A stretch of DNA of 61,808 nt. Source: Candidatus Gastranaerophilales bacterium. GTDB taxonomy: Bacteria > Cyanobacteriota > Vampirovibrionia > Gastranaerophilales > Gastranaerophilaceae. The stretch covers positions 1 to 61,808 of the forward strand of contig CALVEG010000009.1 in assembly GCA_944326525.1 (NCBI GenBank), written 5' to 3'. This document shows positions 1-8,688 of this stretch, one piece after another; the stretch's first letter is position 1; every line of letters starts with the position of its first letter. The notes beneath the pieces were generated by a model, which had not been told where the DNA came from, made no database searches, and saw only the letters and a program-made list of their open reading frames with translations. Position numbers and translations under genes: made by a program.

Positions 1-148
1 AATATTCATTTATTACCTCTTTCTTTATTATGTTGTTATTTTAATACAATATTGGCTGTTTTTTAATCATCTCAATCTAATGTTTATGAGAAACTTCATT
101 CAAATATTTATAACATTAATTTAAGTTTCTAAATTAATCTGTCCCAAA

Positions 149-182
149 ATTCCTGAACTGTCTGTCAAATATTCCTGAACTG
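149..182. repeat. Two direct copies of a 12-base repeat
   Basis: The 12-mer ATTCCTGAACTG occurs at 149-160 and again at 171-182, a 22-base period, just downstream of the broken metallopeptidase gene on the minus strand. The rest of 1-191 is AT-rich and shows no ORF, tRNA or clear hairpin. Close repeats of this kind can be the end of an insertion sequence, but no transposase or matching second end is visible, so only the repeat itself is claimed. Confidence 0.5.
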
Positions 183-191
183 GTTGTTCTT

Positions 192-703
192 TTACATTAG
201 GGCTGAAAGTGCTTTTAGTTCGGCATAAAGTTCTTCTAATGAGCCGCCGGCATATGTAGAAATCTGTTGCGCTGTTTCTGTATATTTTGAAGGCAGTTCA
301 ACTTTTTGTTCAATTATAGCTTTGGGTTGAATACTATGTGAAAATTCATGTATATAAAGATGTAGTTTTGATGTTGTTGAGGTTCTTTTAAGTTGTTTTG
401 GGTTAAAAAATTCCATTATTTTGTCTTTGTAACGTTCTAATTGCACATGCATAAATTACTAATTTCGTATGATGGCGATAATAATACAATTGTCTTTCCA
501 TTAGGCAATCTTAAAGTTTGTCCGTTAGTAAATGCGGCTGGAATTGTTCTGCTTATAATGATTTCGTCTGGCAATTTTTTACCTTTCTTAGTCCATACTT
601 CACAAGCTTTTAAAATCTTCTTTGCTTGGGGGAGATCATCAGATAAGGCTACAAACTTAATTCCATATTTTTCTTTTAACAATGACTCACAATTCTTTAC
701 AAC
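192..703 (-). pseudogene. Broken HEFSH zinc-metallopeptidase gene
   Basis: Two minus-strand reading frames look like halves of one gene. The upstream half is open from about 703 (directly after an in-frame TAA at 704-706) to a stop at 437. It has no ATG or GTG start; the first usable codon is TTG at 682. The downstream half (452-192) is in another frame and carries IHEFSH, an HExxH zinc site at about 336-350, followed by an EELYAE stretch that could supply the glutamate ligand of a gluzincin or anthrax-lethal-factor-like peptidase. The frame change must fall between about 437 and 455, because the second frame has TAG TAA just before its first ATG. Missing 5' end plus frameshift indicates a decaying gene. 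Alternatively 192-452 is a tiny separate ORF with a 16-nt overlap. The peptidase assignment rests on one motif. Confidence 0.6.
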
Positions 704-730
704 TTATTTCCCCTGTGATGTTTTATAAAA

Positions 731-1636
731 TTATTTGATTCGTCTAATTACATCTATAACCTGCAAAATAAATTTACAAGCATCATCGTTAGGCACGAAT
801 TTTTTTAATATTTCTTTAGTCTTCCCAAGCTCTGAAATATTTAATTTTGGCATAAAAGAATATTCCTTAATGCCTAAATTTTCCCAATATTTGTTAATTA
901 AGTTGATATCAGACATTGTTTTATTAGGCATTAAATCTTTATTTAAACTAAGAAATTCAATAGGAAGTTTTTTATCAATACCAATTTCCGGTCGTGCAAT
1001 AAGATCTTGAAAGTATCTTAATGAATTTCCAGTTCTGGTATAGTCAACAAAAACAGTTGGTTTTCCAGAAGCTTTAATTTTATCAGCGCTAATTCCAAGG
1101 CTTTCAATTGCTTCTTTGTATGTAATGACATCTTGTCTGTCAAGTTGTTTTAGGTAACTATATTTGCCGGCAATATCGTATTCTCCGTTTGTTAAATTTG
1201 ATATCGGACAACTTAAGGCATCGTGACCTTTAGCTTTTAGTATTTCCATTAGTAGAGAAGGTGAGCGTCCGATTCCTACTATTTTAAAACCATTAGGGTA
1301 TCGTTTTTTAAGATTTTCTTCTATTATGTTGGTTAAATGTAATACGTCATCTATTTTTTCTTGAGATTTAATATTTGCTCTAAGTGATAGCTTTTCACTT
1401 TCTGTAAGTTTGTTATATTTCTCAATCCCATAAGTACCTGTTTTAACTATCTTTCCTTCAGGTTCAACTGTTTTGGCGGCTTCAAATGTGTCTCCTGTAA
1501 AGCTGTTGCCATAGCTTCGATTACCGTCGTAGATGCTGTTCATTCCATAAGGAGATGACATGTTATTAAATTGATTGTAATTAAATCCATTACCAGATGT
1601 GTATGTGTATGGATTAAAGTCTATTTTGTTCCCCAT
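731..1636 (-). CDS. Phosphoribosyltransferase-like protein with disordered N terminus
   Basis: This 301-residue protein has two parts. Residues 1-50 are rich in Asn, Tyr, Gly, Ser and Phe, look disordered, and carry no Sec signal. Residues 95-300 look like a type I phosphoribosyltransferase fold: a GIGRSPS loop at about 121-127 and, at 193-206, a PRPP-loop-like segment (TVFVDYTRTGNSL). The canonical loop has two acidic residues before the TG; here there is one Asp followed by Tyr, so activity is uncertain and the substrate is unknown. The gene lies just upstream of the metallopeptidase remnant on the same strand. No good Shine-Dalgarno precedes the ATG. The fold is my inference from the motif; the N-terminal composition resembles the protein at 50081-50926. 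Confidence 0.6.
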   Translation of the reverse strand: MGNKIDFNPYTYTSGNGFNYNQFNNMSSPYGMNSIYDGNRSYGNSFTGDTFEAAKTVEPEGKIVKTGTYGIEKYNKLTESEKLSLRANIKSQEKIDDVLHLTNIIEENLKKRYPNGFKIVGIGRSPSLLMEILKAKGHDALSCPISNLTNGEYDIAGKYSYLKQLDRQDVITYKEAIESLGISADKIKASGKPTVFVDYTRTGNSLRYFQDLIARPEIGIDKKLPIEFLSLNKDLMPNKTMSDINLINKYWENLGIKEYSFMPKLNISELGKTKEILKKFVPNDDACKFILQVIDVIRRIK

Positions 1637-1689
1637 AATATAATAAAGTTTTTTAGTGTATAAAAATTGCCTAAAATAATTGTATATTT

Positions 1690-1717
1690 TTGTTAATTTA
1701 TTAAATTTTTTTATAAA
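1690..1717 (+). promoter_or_regulatory. Putative sigma70 promoter for the 1776 gene
   Basis: TTGTTA at 1690-1695, a 16-base spacer, then TATAAA at 1712-1717. It lies about 60 bases before the start of the EF-hand-like gene. The surroundings are very AT-rich, so chance matches are possible. Confidence 0.4.
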
Positions 1718-1775
1718 GAATTAAAATAATCTTCCGATAACGTAGGAGTGTAGCAAAATTAAAAGGAGTAAAACA

Positions 1776-3812
1776 ATGCCAGGATCCCCGAATGTTGATG
1801 GTAATGACCTGTTAAAATTTCACATGGTTAAAAAAGCCGAGATTAAGCCGAATACTGAATTATCAAAAATAGTAGATGCTGAAATAAAAGAGTATTTTGA
1901 AAAGTTTGATAATAACCCTCAAAACGGAACTCTTGATCAGATAGAATTGTTGGAATATATAAAGGAGCGTGCAAAAATACCAAGTGCAGATCCGGGGCAA
2001 GGTAAAAGAGAAGAAATTACCTCAGAAACTGGAGAAAAATTAGTAAAATTTACAAAAGGTGCAGTCACTCAATATTATGATATCAAAGGGCGTTTGCTCA
2101 AGGAAACCACAAATTTAGGCTCTGGGGGTATAAAAGAAGTTAAATATGAATATACCGAAGATGGAAACGTTAATAAGATAACATTTATGAATGGCAAACA
2201 GGTTTCAGCAACCGATTCATCTGCTGCACCTGAGCAACCTGCTGCCCCTGCAAGTACAGAAACAACGGAAGCACCCGAACAACCTGCTGCTCCTACAAAC
2301 ACAGAAACAACAGAAGAAGCAGAACAGCCAGCAGCACCTGCAACTCCAGAAGCAACTGAAGATCCTGCAGCCCAAAATAAGCCTGAAAACAGATATAAGG
2401 GTGAAAATAAGCCTGCAACAACTGCGAATTGGAGTGAATTAAACGGTAAATACTTTGAGGCAATTGATGAACCCGATGAAAATGGTAATCTTCCAACAAG
2501 ACCAATTCACGGCAAGGTAACAATTGAAGGCGAAATAGCTGAAGGTCAGAATCCTAAAAAGTTTACGATTACAGATCAAGATAATGGCCAGGTATATACA
2601 TTTGAACTATGCGAAACAGAAGATGGTAAAGTTATTTACAAATGCACTTCCGGAGGTGGTAAAACTTACTCTGAAGGAAATTCTTATGAGTTAAGAACAA
2701 TTAATGGTGTACCTATGCTTGTTCAAATGGAAGGTACAGAAGGTCATGGTGTGGCTTTAGGTAAATCAGCACCAAAGGCGAGCGAAGCCCCAAAAACAGG
2801 CGAAGCACCAAAGACAGAAGAAGCTCCAGAAACTGGTGAAGCACCAAAAGCAGGCGAAGCACCAAAAGCGGAAGAAGCTCCAAAAGCAGAAGAAGCACCA
2901 AAAGCAGGCGAAACGCCAACCATGACAGCGGAAGAGCGAGCAGCTAAAGTTGCTGAAGCTACAAAAGCCTTAGAACCCAACTTAAAAGCTAAAAAATCGG
3001 TAGATAAAGATTTAGAGACTCACGTTACTGTCATTGCTAAAGCAATTAAAGAAGCTCCTCAAATATCTAAAGATATTAAAGCTGAACTGGAAGCTTGGTG
3101 GACAAGTAATTCTAAAGCAGAAGAGCTTCTGAGTAAGATTACTCCTGAAAATGTAGCATATGTCGTTAGTAAGTATCAAGATATTGTAGACAAAATAGAT
3201 AATGTTGTAGGTTTTGATAATGAAGAAGTTTATGAATATATAGTAAAAGACCTACAAGCAAGACTATCTGCCTTAGGTATAGAAGAACCCAAATTAGTTA
3301 CTGGACAATCAATATCTAAAGATACAAGTATTAAAGAAATGGATTTATGGGTAATCCAAGCTACAAATCTTATTTTGGAGGATGATTCTAAAAAAATAGA
3401 AGCTTATAAGGCAGAAGCAGATGCTGTCAAAGCTGAAAAAGCAGAGTTATCTCAAATAGGAGATAAAGAAAAAGAAGTTATTACTAACGCAAATAAAACT
3501 TTAGCAGAAGCGGCTTATGCTGAACCTAAATTACAAGTTCAAAAAAATAGTATTGGTGATTCTTATGTAAAACTCTCCGATGGCAGAATAATTACTATTA
3601 AAAGAGATGAAAATGGTGAAATAACAAAGGTATTAATATCAACAGATCCTGACTCTGAAGTTTATGATATTGGTTATACTGCGGAGCATATGAATATTGA
3701 TATCGACAGTTCAAATGATACTTGGGATAAATCATTATCCTCTGATTATTATGACTTTAACAAGGTCCTAGAGTTTGCAAGACTTATATTTGGAGAAGGT
3801 AATGCCGAGTAA
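1776..3812 (+). CDS. EF-hand-like, Pro/Glu/Ala-repeat hypothetical protein
   Basis: A 678-residue protein of unknown function with a strong ribosome binding site (AAAAGGAGT, 6 bases before ATG). Near residue 45 is a calcium-loop-like stretch (FDNNPQNGTLDQIE) with the Gly, Leu and final Glu of an EF-hand but imperfect acidic positions. Residues about 85-145 contain YDIKGRLLKE and YEYTEDGNVNKITF, resembling a YD/RHS-type beta repeat. Two low-complexity linkers follow: three EQPAAP-type units, then about eight six-residue EAPKxG/E units. The C-terminal half is acidic and helical (Lys/Glu/Ala-rich), ending in a small beta-like domain. There is no signal peptide or membrane segment. It is probably co-transcribed with the EF-hand-like gene at 3866. 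Repeat linkers in a leaderless protein suggest export by another route, but that is inference. Confidence 0.75.
   Translation: MPGSPNVDGNDLLKFHMVKKAEIKPNTELSKIVDAEIKEYFEKFDNNPQNGTLDQIELLEYIKERAKIPSADPGQGKREEITSETGEKLVKFTKGAVTQYYDIKGRLLKETTNLGSGGIKEVKYEYTEDGNVNKITFMNGKQVSATDSSAAPEQPAAPASTETTEAPEQPAAPTNTETTEEAEQPAAPATPEATEDPAAQNKPENRYKGENKPATTANWSELNGKYFEAIDEPDENGNLPTRPIHGKVTIEGEIAEGQNPKKFTITDQDNGQVYTFELCETEDGKVIYKCTSGGGKTYSEGNSYELRTINGVPMLVQMEGTEGHGVALGKSAPKASEAPKTGEAPKTEEAPETGEAPKAGEAPKAEEAPKAEEAPKAGETPTMTAEERAAKVAEATKALEPNLKAKKSVDKDLETHVTVIAKAIKEAPQISKDIKAELEAWWTSNSKAEELLSKITPENVAYVVSKYQDIVDKIDNVVGFDNEEVYEYIVKDLQARLSALGIEEPKLVTGQSISKDTSIKEMDLWVIQATNLILEDDSKKIEAYKAEADAVKAEKAELSQIGDKEKEVITNANKTLAEAAYAEPKLQVQKNSIGDSYVKLSDGRIITIKRDENGEITKVLISTDPDSEVYDIGYTAEHMNIDIDSSNDTWDKSLSSDYYDFNKVLEFARLIFGEGNAE
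2229..2370 (+). repeat. Three EQPAAP-type coding repeats
   Basis: Within the 1776-3812 gene, three imperfect units of about 15-17 codons each begin with EQPAAP and continue with Thr/Glu-rich residues (PASTETTEA, PTNTETTEEA, ATPEATED). They form a Pro/Ala/Thr linker between the N-terminal and middle regions. Confidence 0.7.
2770..2920 (+). repeat. 18-base tandem coding repeat (EAPKxG/E)
   Basis: About eight head-to-tail copies of an 18-base unit encode GEAPKT, EEAPET, GEAPKA, EEAPKA and similar hexapeptides. Codon choices differ slightly between copies (GAAGCCCC, GAAGCACC, GAAGCTCC), so the array is not newly amplified. It makes a rigid Pro/Glu/Ala linker before the helical C-terminal half. 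Confidence 0.8.
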
Positions 3813-3865
3813 ATAAAAAAACTTTATATATGAATGTACTTAAAACAATATAGAGAGGATTTAGA

Positions 3866-4486
3866 ATGTCAAAAGATGTTTCAATTAATGTAGCAATTCA
3901 GCAGCTTGGAATTACTAAGTATGAGGCCGAAAACCTTGATGCTATGGATGGTAAAAAGGATGGCAAGATTAAAGCAAGTGTTTTTGATGAAGCAAAAACA
4001 ACACTGGAAAATGCTAAACCTGCAGAAAAAGGCTCTCAAAATGAAGAAATTCAGAATTTTTCAGGTTTTAGTGACGTAGCCAAAGGTGTTGCAATGTCAC
4101 TAGCAAAGAGAATGGGACTTTCAGGGTATTTCTTTAGTGACAATCCTGATTATAAAGGCACACAACAGGATGAAAACGGCGATACCGTAATAGATCCTAA
4201 TTTAGAGAAAATGGCAGAGTTAACTTCAGCAGCAACAGATTATATTTACGAAAACGATACAACTAATTTAAACGGATTTACTTACGAAGATGGACTTCCA
4301 AATAATGTAGATAACGTAAACATAAATACAGAATTGTTGTACACGGACGGATCAAATGATACTGTAACTTTTGATGAAAATGGTAACGGTAATGTAGAAA
4401 AAAATCCTGATGAAGCCGTAACAAGAACTAAATATTCAGTTAATGGTGAGAACTATGAATTGGGCTATATATGGGGCGATGAATAG
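3866..4486 (+). CDS. Small EF-hand-like hypothetical protein
   Basis: A 206-residue acidic protein of unknown function, 53 bases after the larger EF-hand-like gene and probably in its operon; the binding site is GAGAGGA. Residues 28-35 (DGKKDGKI) fit the first eight positions of an EF-hand or dockerin-type calcium loop (Asp1, Asp5, Gly6, Ile8), but position 12 is Val rather than Glu, so binding may be weak. A central segment (ALAK..GLSGYFF) is mildly hydrophobic. The C-terminal half has several DENGN/DGSND turns typical of extracytoplasmic acidic beta proteins. No Sec signal peptide is present. A terminator hairpin follows at 4536. Family not recognised. Confidence 0.7.
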   Translation: MSKDVSINVAIQQLGITKYEAENLDAMDGKKDGKIKASVFDEAKTTLENAKPAEKGSQNEEIQNFSGFSDVAKGVAMSLAKRMGLSGYFFSDNPDYKGTQQDENGDTVIDPNLEKMAELTSAATDYIYENDTTNLNGFTYEDGLPNNVDNVNINTELLYTDGSNDTVTFDENGNGNVEKNPDEAVTRTKYSVNGENYELGYIWGDE

Positions 4487-4535
4487 AGTTTTATAGCTTC
4501 AAGATTCTAAAAATAATTAGCTACAAAATAAAAAA

Positions 4536-4567
4536 GAGTCCGAAAATTTGCTTCGGGCTCTTTTTTT
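4536..4567 (+). terminator. Rho-independent terminator after the EF-hand-like operon
   Basis: GAGTCCGAA (4536-4544) pairs with TTCGGGCTC (4552-4560) over a 7-base loop, followed by seven Ts. One pair is G-U in the plus-strand RNA but A-C in the minus-strand RNA, so it works best for the plus-strand genes, though an A-run on the other side may let it also serve creD. Confidence 0.85.
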
Positions 4568-4583
4568 AGTGATAGTAATTTAT

Positions 4584-5861
4584 TTAATTTTCGTCATACC
4601 ATTCAACATTTCTGGTTGTATACATAATCATTGCAATTATTGCAAATAAACCGATGCTTCCGAGTAACAGTGCCAAATCCTGAAGCTGCAAAAGTGTATA
4701 TAAAAATGCATAAAGGATTACAAGCAGCCCTGTTATTATTGCCGAAAATTGAACATTTTGCCTTTTGGTTATTACAAAATAAGTGTACATACAAATTAGT
4801 CCGATTGTCATAATTGATGCAATAAAATATGCAAATCCAAACGGTAAGAATTCGGATATTGATAGCAAAAGCAAGTAAAATATAAGCATTGCTCCGCCAA
4901 GTAATAAATATTGAAGCGGGTGGATACGTTTTTTATTTGTTGAAGTTATTTCGAATATGAAATAGGAAACAAAAGTAAGTACGATAAATAGGAAAGCATA
5001 TTTTAATGCTCTTGTTGTCATTCTATAATTGTCTACCGGCATGAGTAGTGATACTCCTACGTTTGCGCTGGTTAACAAAGATGCATCATCAAATGTTTTG
5101 TTATATTGTTCATAGGAATTGTTTATGTTAGTAGTTGCGATTTTAGGAACATTCCAGGTTGCATCAAAAGAATCTTTAGTAATTGTTCTTTCGGTCGGTA
5201 AAAAATTACCCGTGAAACTTGGATTTGCCCAGTTACCACTTATATGTACGTTGTTTGTTTGACCGTTGACTTTTACATATAATTCATTTAAACCTCTGAT
5301 TTTATAAGAGATTTCAAATGGAATTGTTTTTGTATTTTTGTCAAGTTTAAACGAATATTGTGTGTCATGAGAAATCTCTTGTTTCCCGTTATTTACCTTA
5401 AACACAGGTTCTTCAGTAAACCCTACTGAATCTGATACGTTGAAGCTAAGAGTAAGTGTTTTACCGGTTAAATCGCCTGCATTATTTGTAAAATCACCTT
5501 TCATTTTTACGTCTGCTGTGTATACTGGAACTTTATAAATCCCTTTATGTCTTGTTTCTGTTGTAATTTTGATGTCAGTGTTGTAGTTGTTTAATAAAAG
5601 CTCAACAGTTTCGGTTGTTTTATTTTTGGGTTTTTCAAAAGTAATTTTTGGGGTGCTGAAAACTTGCTGATTGCCCCAGGCTGATGAAATACTTCTTACT
5701 GCTTCGTTACGGTAATGTTCTCTGTCAGCGATTATTCCATACCAAAAACCGGTTGGGATTAGCAGTAATAACAGCATTAATAAAAGTAATGTAAATTTTT
5801 TCATTTTTGTGTTGTTTGTGTTTGCTTTCTTTTCTTCCTTAATTCCATAATTATCACTCAT
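4584..5861 (-). CDS. creD: CreD-family inner membrane protein
   Basis: A CreD (cell envelope integrity, COG4452-type) membrane protein of 425 residues. It has an N-terminal membrane helix (LLLLMLLLLLIPTGFW), the family's SxxWGxxQ-like segment after it (SSAWGNQQ), a long periplasmic beta-rich domain with GIYKVPVY, then SLLMPVDNY and about five to six C-terminal helices containing RIHPLQYLLLG and LLLLSISEFLPFGFAY. The start is ATG 5861: GGAGGTG sits just before it, whereas the in-frame ATG at 5873 lies inside that binding site. In E. coli creD is induced by the CreBC two-component system; no such pair is adjacent here. A good promoter lies upstream. Molecular function in this lineage is unknown. 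Confidence 0.9.
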   Translation of the reverse strand: MSDNYGIKEEKKANTNNTKMKKFTLLLLMLLLLLIPTGFWYGIIADREHYRNEAVRSISSAWGNQQVFSTPKITFEKPKNKTTETVELLLNNYNTDIKITTETRHKGIYKVPVYTADVKMKGDFTNNAGDLTGKTLTLSFNVSDSVGFTEEPVFKVNNGKQEISHDTQYSFKLDKNTKTIPFEISYKIRGLNELYVKVNGQTNNVHISGNWANPSFTGNFLPTERTITKDSFDATWNVPKIATTNINNSYEQYNKTFDDASLLTSANVGVSLLMPVDNYRMTTRALKYAFLFIVLTFVSYFIFEITSTNKKRIHPLQYLLLGGAMLIFYLLLLSISEFLPFGFAYFIASIMTIGLICMYTYFVITKRQNVQFSAIITGLLVILYAFLYTLLQLQDLALLLGSIGLFAIIAMIMYTTRNVEWYDEN

Positions 5862-5882
5862 ACACACCTCCATTTTTCTGTA

Positions 5883-5911
5883 ATTTTATTAATAATATTT
5901 CAAAAAGTCAA
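5883..5911 (-). promoter_or_regulatory. Consensus-like sigma70 promoter for creD
   Basis: On the minus strand, TTGACT (5911-5906), a 17-base spacer and TAAAAT (5888-5883), ending about 20 bases before the creD start codon. Confidence 0.65.
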
Positions 5912-5992
5912 GTTTTTTATGTTGAAATATTAAGCATAAAATTCTTGTCAATCGTGAATGATAGCTTTTTGAATACTTTTTGATTTTTGTTC

Positions 5993-7600
5993 TTACACTT
6001 CCTGAGTCATACAATCAATTCCGCCATAACTATCTAGAAATGGTTGCGTTGAAACAAAATAAATTTTATCAATTCCTGCATTTTTAAAATATTTTTGAAC
6101 TGCTTCATTAAGTTCTGGGTAGTCGGATTTGTTTGTTATATAGAAGCTTTCTCCGTTTTTGGATGTGCCGCCGACTCCGTTCATATAGTTAATTTTTGCT
6201 TTTCCGCTATCTGAAAAACAAGGAATTTTTACAATTTTATATCCGCTGTCGCTTAGGGCTTTTTCTGCTTCGGCTCTTATTGCTGCACTTTTGGTATTTA
6301 ATTCTTCAAGTTTATTTATCAATTCGGATTTGGCTGTTTCATCCATTCCTGATATTTGTGTTTCTCTAAGTATGCGAATGCCTTCCTCGTAATCAGGAAT
6401 CGCAATTTCTCCGTTATGTAAAGGTCTGTAAGACATATCTATATGAAAATCAAATTGAGGTATAAATGTAATATTTTCAGGTTTTATCCCTAAGTCTTCA
6501 GCTATTTGGAGTTTTGCCTTTTCGACATTTTCCGGTGTGTTTTTAAGCTTCATTGCATTTAAAGTATAATTTATTGATTCTTTTCCTATTACTGCACCTG
6601 CTGTGCCATCTGCAAGACAAGTATTTAATACGTTTCCGCCTTCAAGAAAGCTTTTTGATTCAACGATATCTTTTTCTTGTACCGTATTTTTAAATTCTTT
6701 ATAATTTTCAATAGATTTTCCTTGTGTTGATTTTGAAATTTCTATTCTGCTGGGATCTATAGTGTTGTTTATGTGACCGTATTTGGCGTTAGAGGCCGCT
6801 TCATTTGACAGCAGTAAGACTTTGCCATCCGCTCTCCTGACTCCGTAGTCCTCAACCCAAGGGGCTGATTCCATACCTATTTCCTCAACTTCAAAACCAA
6901 CTTCTTTTCCAATAGCTTTAAGTTCATTCAAAATTTCAGGTAATTGATTGCCTTTATCATTTTCGTAATAATAGGAAGCAATGCTTATTTTACTGATTGT
7001 TCTGTCAAGTCCTTCTGACCAGTTGTAGTTTCTTCCTTGCCCCGAATCTTGTTTTTTTGTTATGACGGGTATTGCTGTTTTTGAACCGTCCGGATTTTCG
7101 GTGTAGGTATATGTATCTATATAATATTCACTGTTTTTATCAAGTTTTAGGTTTGAATAATCTACATTAACTAAATTTTGATTTGTTTTTGTTTTATCTT
7201 GATTTTCTGATGCGGGGTCATAAGGATATAGTTTTCCTCTTTCTAAATATGAAAAATTGGTTAATTTGCCTGCCTCAGAACCTTTTACTGTGCCATAAGT
7301 CCTTGTATCAAGCAGGTCTTTTATATGTCCGTTATTAATTACATTTTTTAGTTTATTTAATTCCTCATTATCAAGAATCTGGTCTGTTTTTCCGCAAAGA
7401 TTGTCAGTAATTTCAAGCAATTTATTCAACATATCCATTTCGTTCTGTTGAATTTTACCATCACCGTTGTCCACCAGATTCCAGAGTGAGTCATATATTT
7501 TGTTGTTAATATTTTGGGATGACTCTGCCCAGCTGTTGCCCACTTTAAGGTCTAGCTTGTTAATTTTCGAGTTATCATTGTTATAAATTGAAAAACCCAT
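5993..7600 (-). CDS. EF-hand-like protein fused to a deiminase-type pentein domain
   Basis: A 535-residue protein. Residues 42-54 (LVDNGDGKIQQNE) form an EF-hand/dockerin-like loop with Asp47, Gly48, Ile50 and Glu54, though position 1 is Val; a more degenerate acidic repeat follows at about 66-80. The C-terminal two-thirds resembles the guanidino-group modifying (pentein) superfamily, which includes agmatine deiminase and bacterial peptidyl-arginine deiminase. Seen are LEGGN plus a downstream small-residue strand, then FHIDM (general-acid His and Asp), and GGIDCMTQ at the extreme C terminus with Cys530 as the presumed nucleophile. The usual GGIHC is changed to GGIDC. No Sec signal or membrane helix. 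AGAGGA precedes the ATG. Substrate (free guanidine or protein arginine) cannot be read from sequence. It sits next to two other EF-hand-like genes. Confidence 0.65.
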   Translation of the reverse strand: MGFSIYNNDNSKINKLDLKVGNSWAESSQNINNKIYDSLWNLVDNGDGKIQQNEMDMLNKLLEITDNLCGKTDQILDNEELNKLKNVINNGHIKDLLDTRTYGTVKGSEAGKLTNFSYLERGKLYPYDPASENQDKTKTNQNLVNVDYSNLKLDKNSEYYIDTYTYTENPDGSKTAIPVITKKQDSGQGRNYNWSEGLDRTISKISIASYYYENDKGNQLPEILNELKAIGKEVGFEVEEIGMESAPWVEDYGVRRADGKVLLLSNEAASNAKYGHINNTIDPSRIEISKSTQGKSIENYKEFKNTVQEKDIVESKSFLEGGNVLNTCLADGTAGAVIGKESINYTLNAMKLKNTPENVEKAKLQIAEDLGIKPENITFIPQFDFHIDMSYRPLHNGEIAIPDYEEGIRILRETQISGMDETAKSELINKLEELNTKSAAIRAEAEKALSDSGYKIVKIPCFSDSGKAKINYMNGVGGTSKNGESFYITNKSDYPELNEAVQKYFKNAGIDKIYFVSTQPFLDSYGGIDCMTQEV

Positions 7601-7752
7601 GAATATATCCTCTTTATATATAAAAACATTACAAAATTTTAATTTTATTATTTTTTAATATATTGTTACATATATTAAAATTTGATAAAGATAGCATTTA
7701 TTTTGTGCTATATATAATTGGGTATTGGTTTATATTCATAATGAGGTATAGA

Positions 7753-8685
7753 ATGGGAATAAAGGACAGGATCTTTAGAATAGAAGATTGTACAAATGGT
7801 TATCATAAGTGTTTGTATTTATTTGGTATAAAGTTCAAATATACAAAAGGAAAAGGTTTAAAAGATCGTATAAATTCATTTGTGAAAAAGTATAATTTTG
7901 TAGAGCGTATAAATAACCGAATAACGGCAACTGTGATTGGTGCAAACATTATAAAAGAAAAGCACAGTAAAACATTTCCGAAGTTTAAGAACTGTAATGA
8001 GGGAAAAGATATAGTGCTTGTTGCAAGCGGTCCTACAATGGCTTATTATAAATCTTTAAATGATGTTTTGCATATAGGAGTTAACAGGGCATATAAGAAC
8101 AACAATATAAATTTTGATTATATGTTTGCAATGGATTATTCGATTGGCGAAGATACGATTCAAAATATTGTTAATTATGAAGGTGCAGAAATCTTTTTAG
8201 GTTCTTTTATTACTGATACTGCAGATTCATGGCTAAGTAAATATGTAATTCCTTTGAAATATTATAATAAAGAAAATGTTTACGGGTATTATTCTGAATT
8301 TCCTGCAAAGTACGGATATCCTGATATTGAATGCTGCGGGTTAATGGATTTTGGTTCTGTTGTATTTGGTGCGGCTCAATTTGCTTTGTATACAGGTGCA
8401 AAAAGAATTTATCTTGTTGGTTGTGATTGCAGTTCAGGATATTTTGACGGGACGAAAAATAATATTAAAGGAGCACAATTTCTGATAGAAGGTTGGAAAA
8501 AGTTTAAGACATATGCTCATACGTATTATCCTGATGTTGAGGTAATTTCAATAAATCCGGTCGGACTCAAAGGACTTTTCAAAGATGTTTATACAAAAGA
8601 GTATGCAGACAAGATAAATCTTAATTTAAATTCTGAATTGCATCCAATTTTGGAAGAAAAAGATAACGTTTGTGTTGTTGAATAG
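7753..8685 (+). CDS. DUF115 / MptE-like putative glycosyltransferase-associated protein
   Basis: About 310 residues. The N terminus has a basic amphipathic stretch (YLFGIKFKYTK) like those at the start of many LPS glycosyltransferases. The core has a Rossmann-like strand and Gly loop (DIVLVASGPTM), then GVNRAY, FDYMFAMDYS, SVVFGAAQFALYTGAKRIYLVGCDCS and a closing WKKFK..AHTYYPDVEVISINP. This arrangement is typical of DUF115/MptE-like and GT42-like proteins involved in surface glycan or flagellin glycosylation; which of these is unclear. Start chosen at ATG 7753 because GAGG lies 6 bases before it; ATG 7741 and TTG 7663 are also in frame. It converges on the transporter gene with only 3 bases between. 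Confidence 0.65.
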   Translation: MGIKDRIFRIEDCTNGYHKCLYLFGIKFKYTKGKGLKDRINSFVKKYNFVERINNRITATVIGANIIKEKHSKTFPKFKNCNEGKDIVLVASGPTMAYYKSLNDVLHIGVNRAYKNNNINFDYMFAMDYSIGEDTIQNIVNYEGAEIFLGSFITDTADSWLSKYVIPLKYYNKENVYGYYSEFPAKYGYPDIECCGLMDFGSVVFGAAQFALYTGAKRIYLVGCDCSSGYFDGTKNNIKGAQFLIEGWKKFKTYAHTYYPDVEVISINPVGLKGLFKDVYTKEYADKINLNLNSELHPILEEKDNVCVVE

Positions 8686-8688
8686 GTA

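Noticed and set aside
149..182. Insertion sequence end
   Set aside because: Only two short direct repeats are seen; no transposase, inverted partner or target duplication in the window.
437..455. Programmed frameshift in the metallopeptidase gene
   Set aside because: No slippery heptamer with a downstream structure is evident, and the upstream half also lacks a start codon, so simple decay explains it better.
441..728. Plus-strand ORF opposite the metallopeptidase remnant
   Set aside because: Its codon pattern and lack of a binding site mark it as a shadow; the minus strand carries the HEFSH motif.
2770..2920. CRISPR-like or intergenic satellite repeat
   Set aside because: The 18-base units are in frame within a gene and encode a Pro/Glu/Ala linker without spacers.
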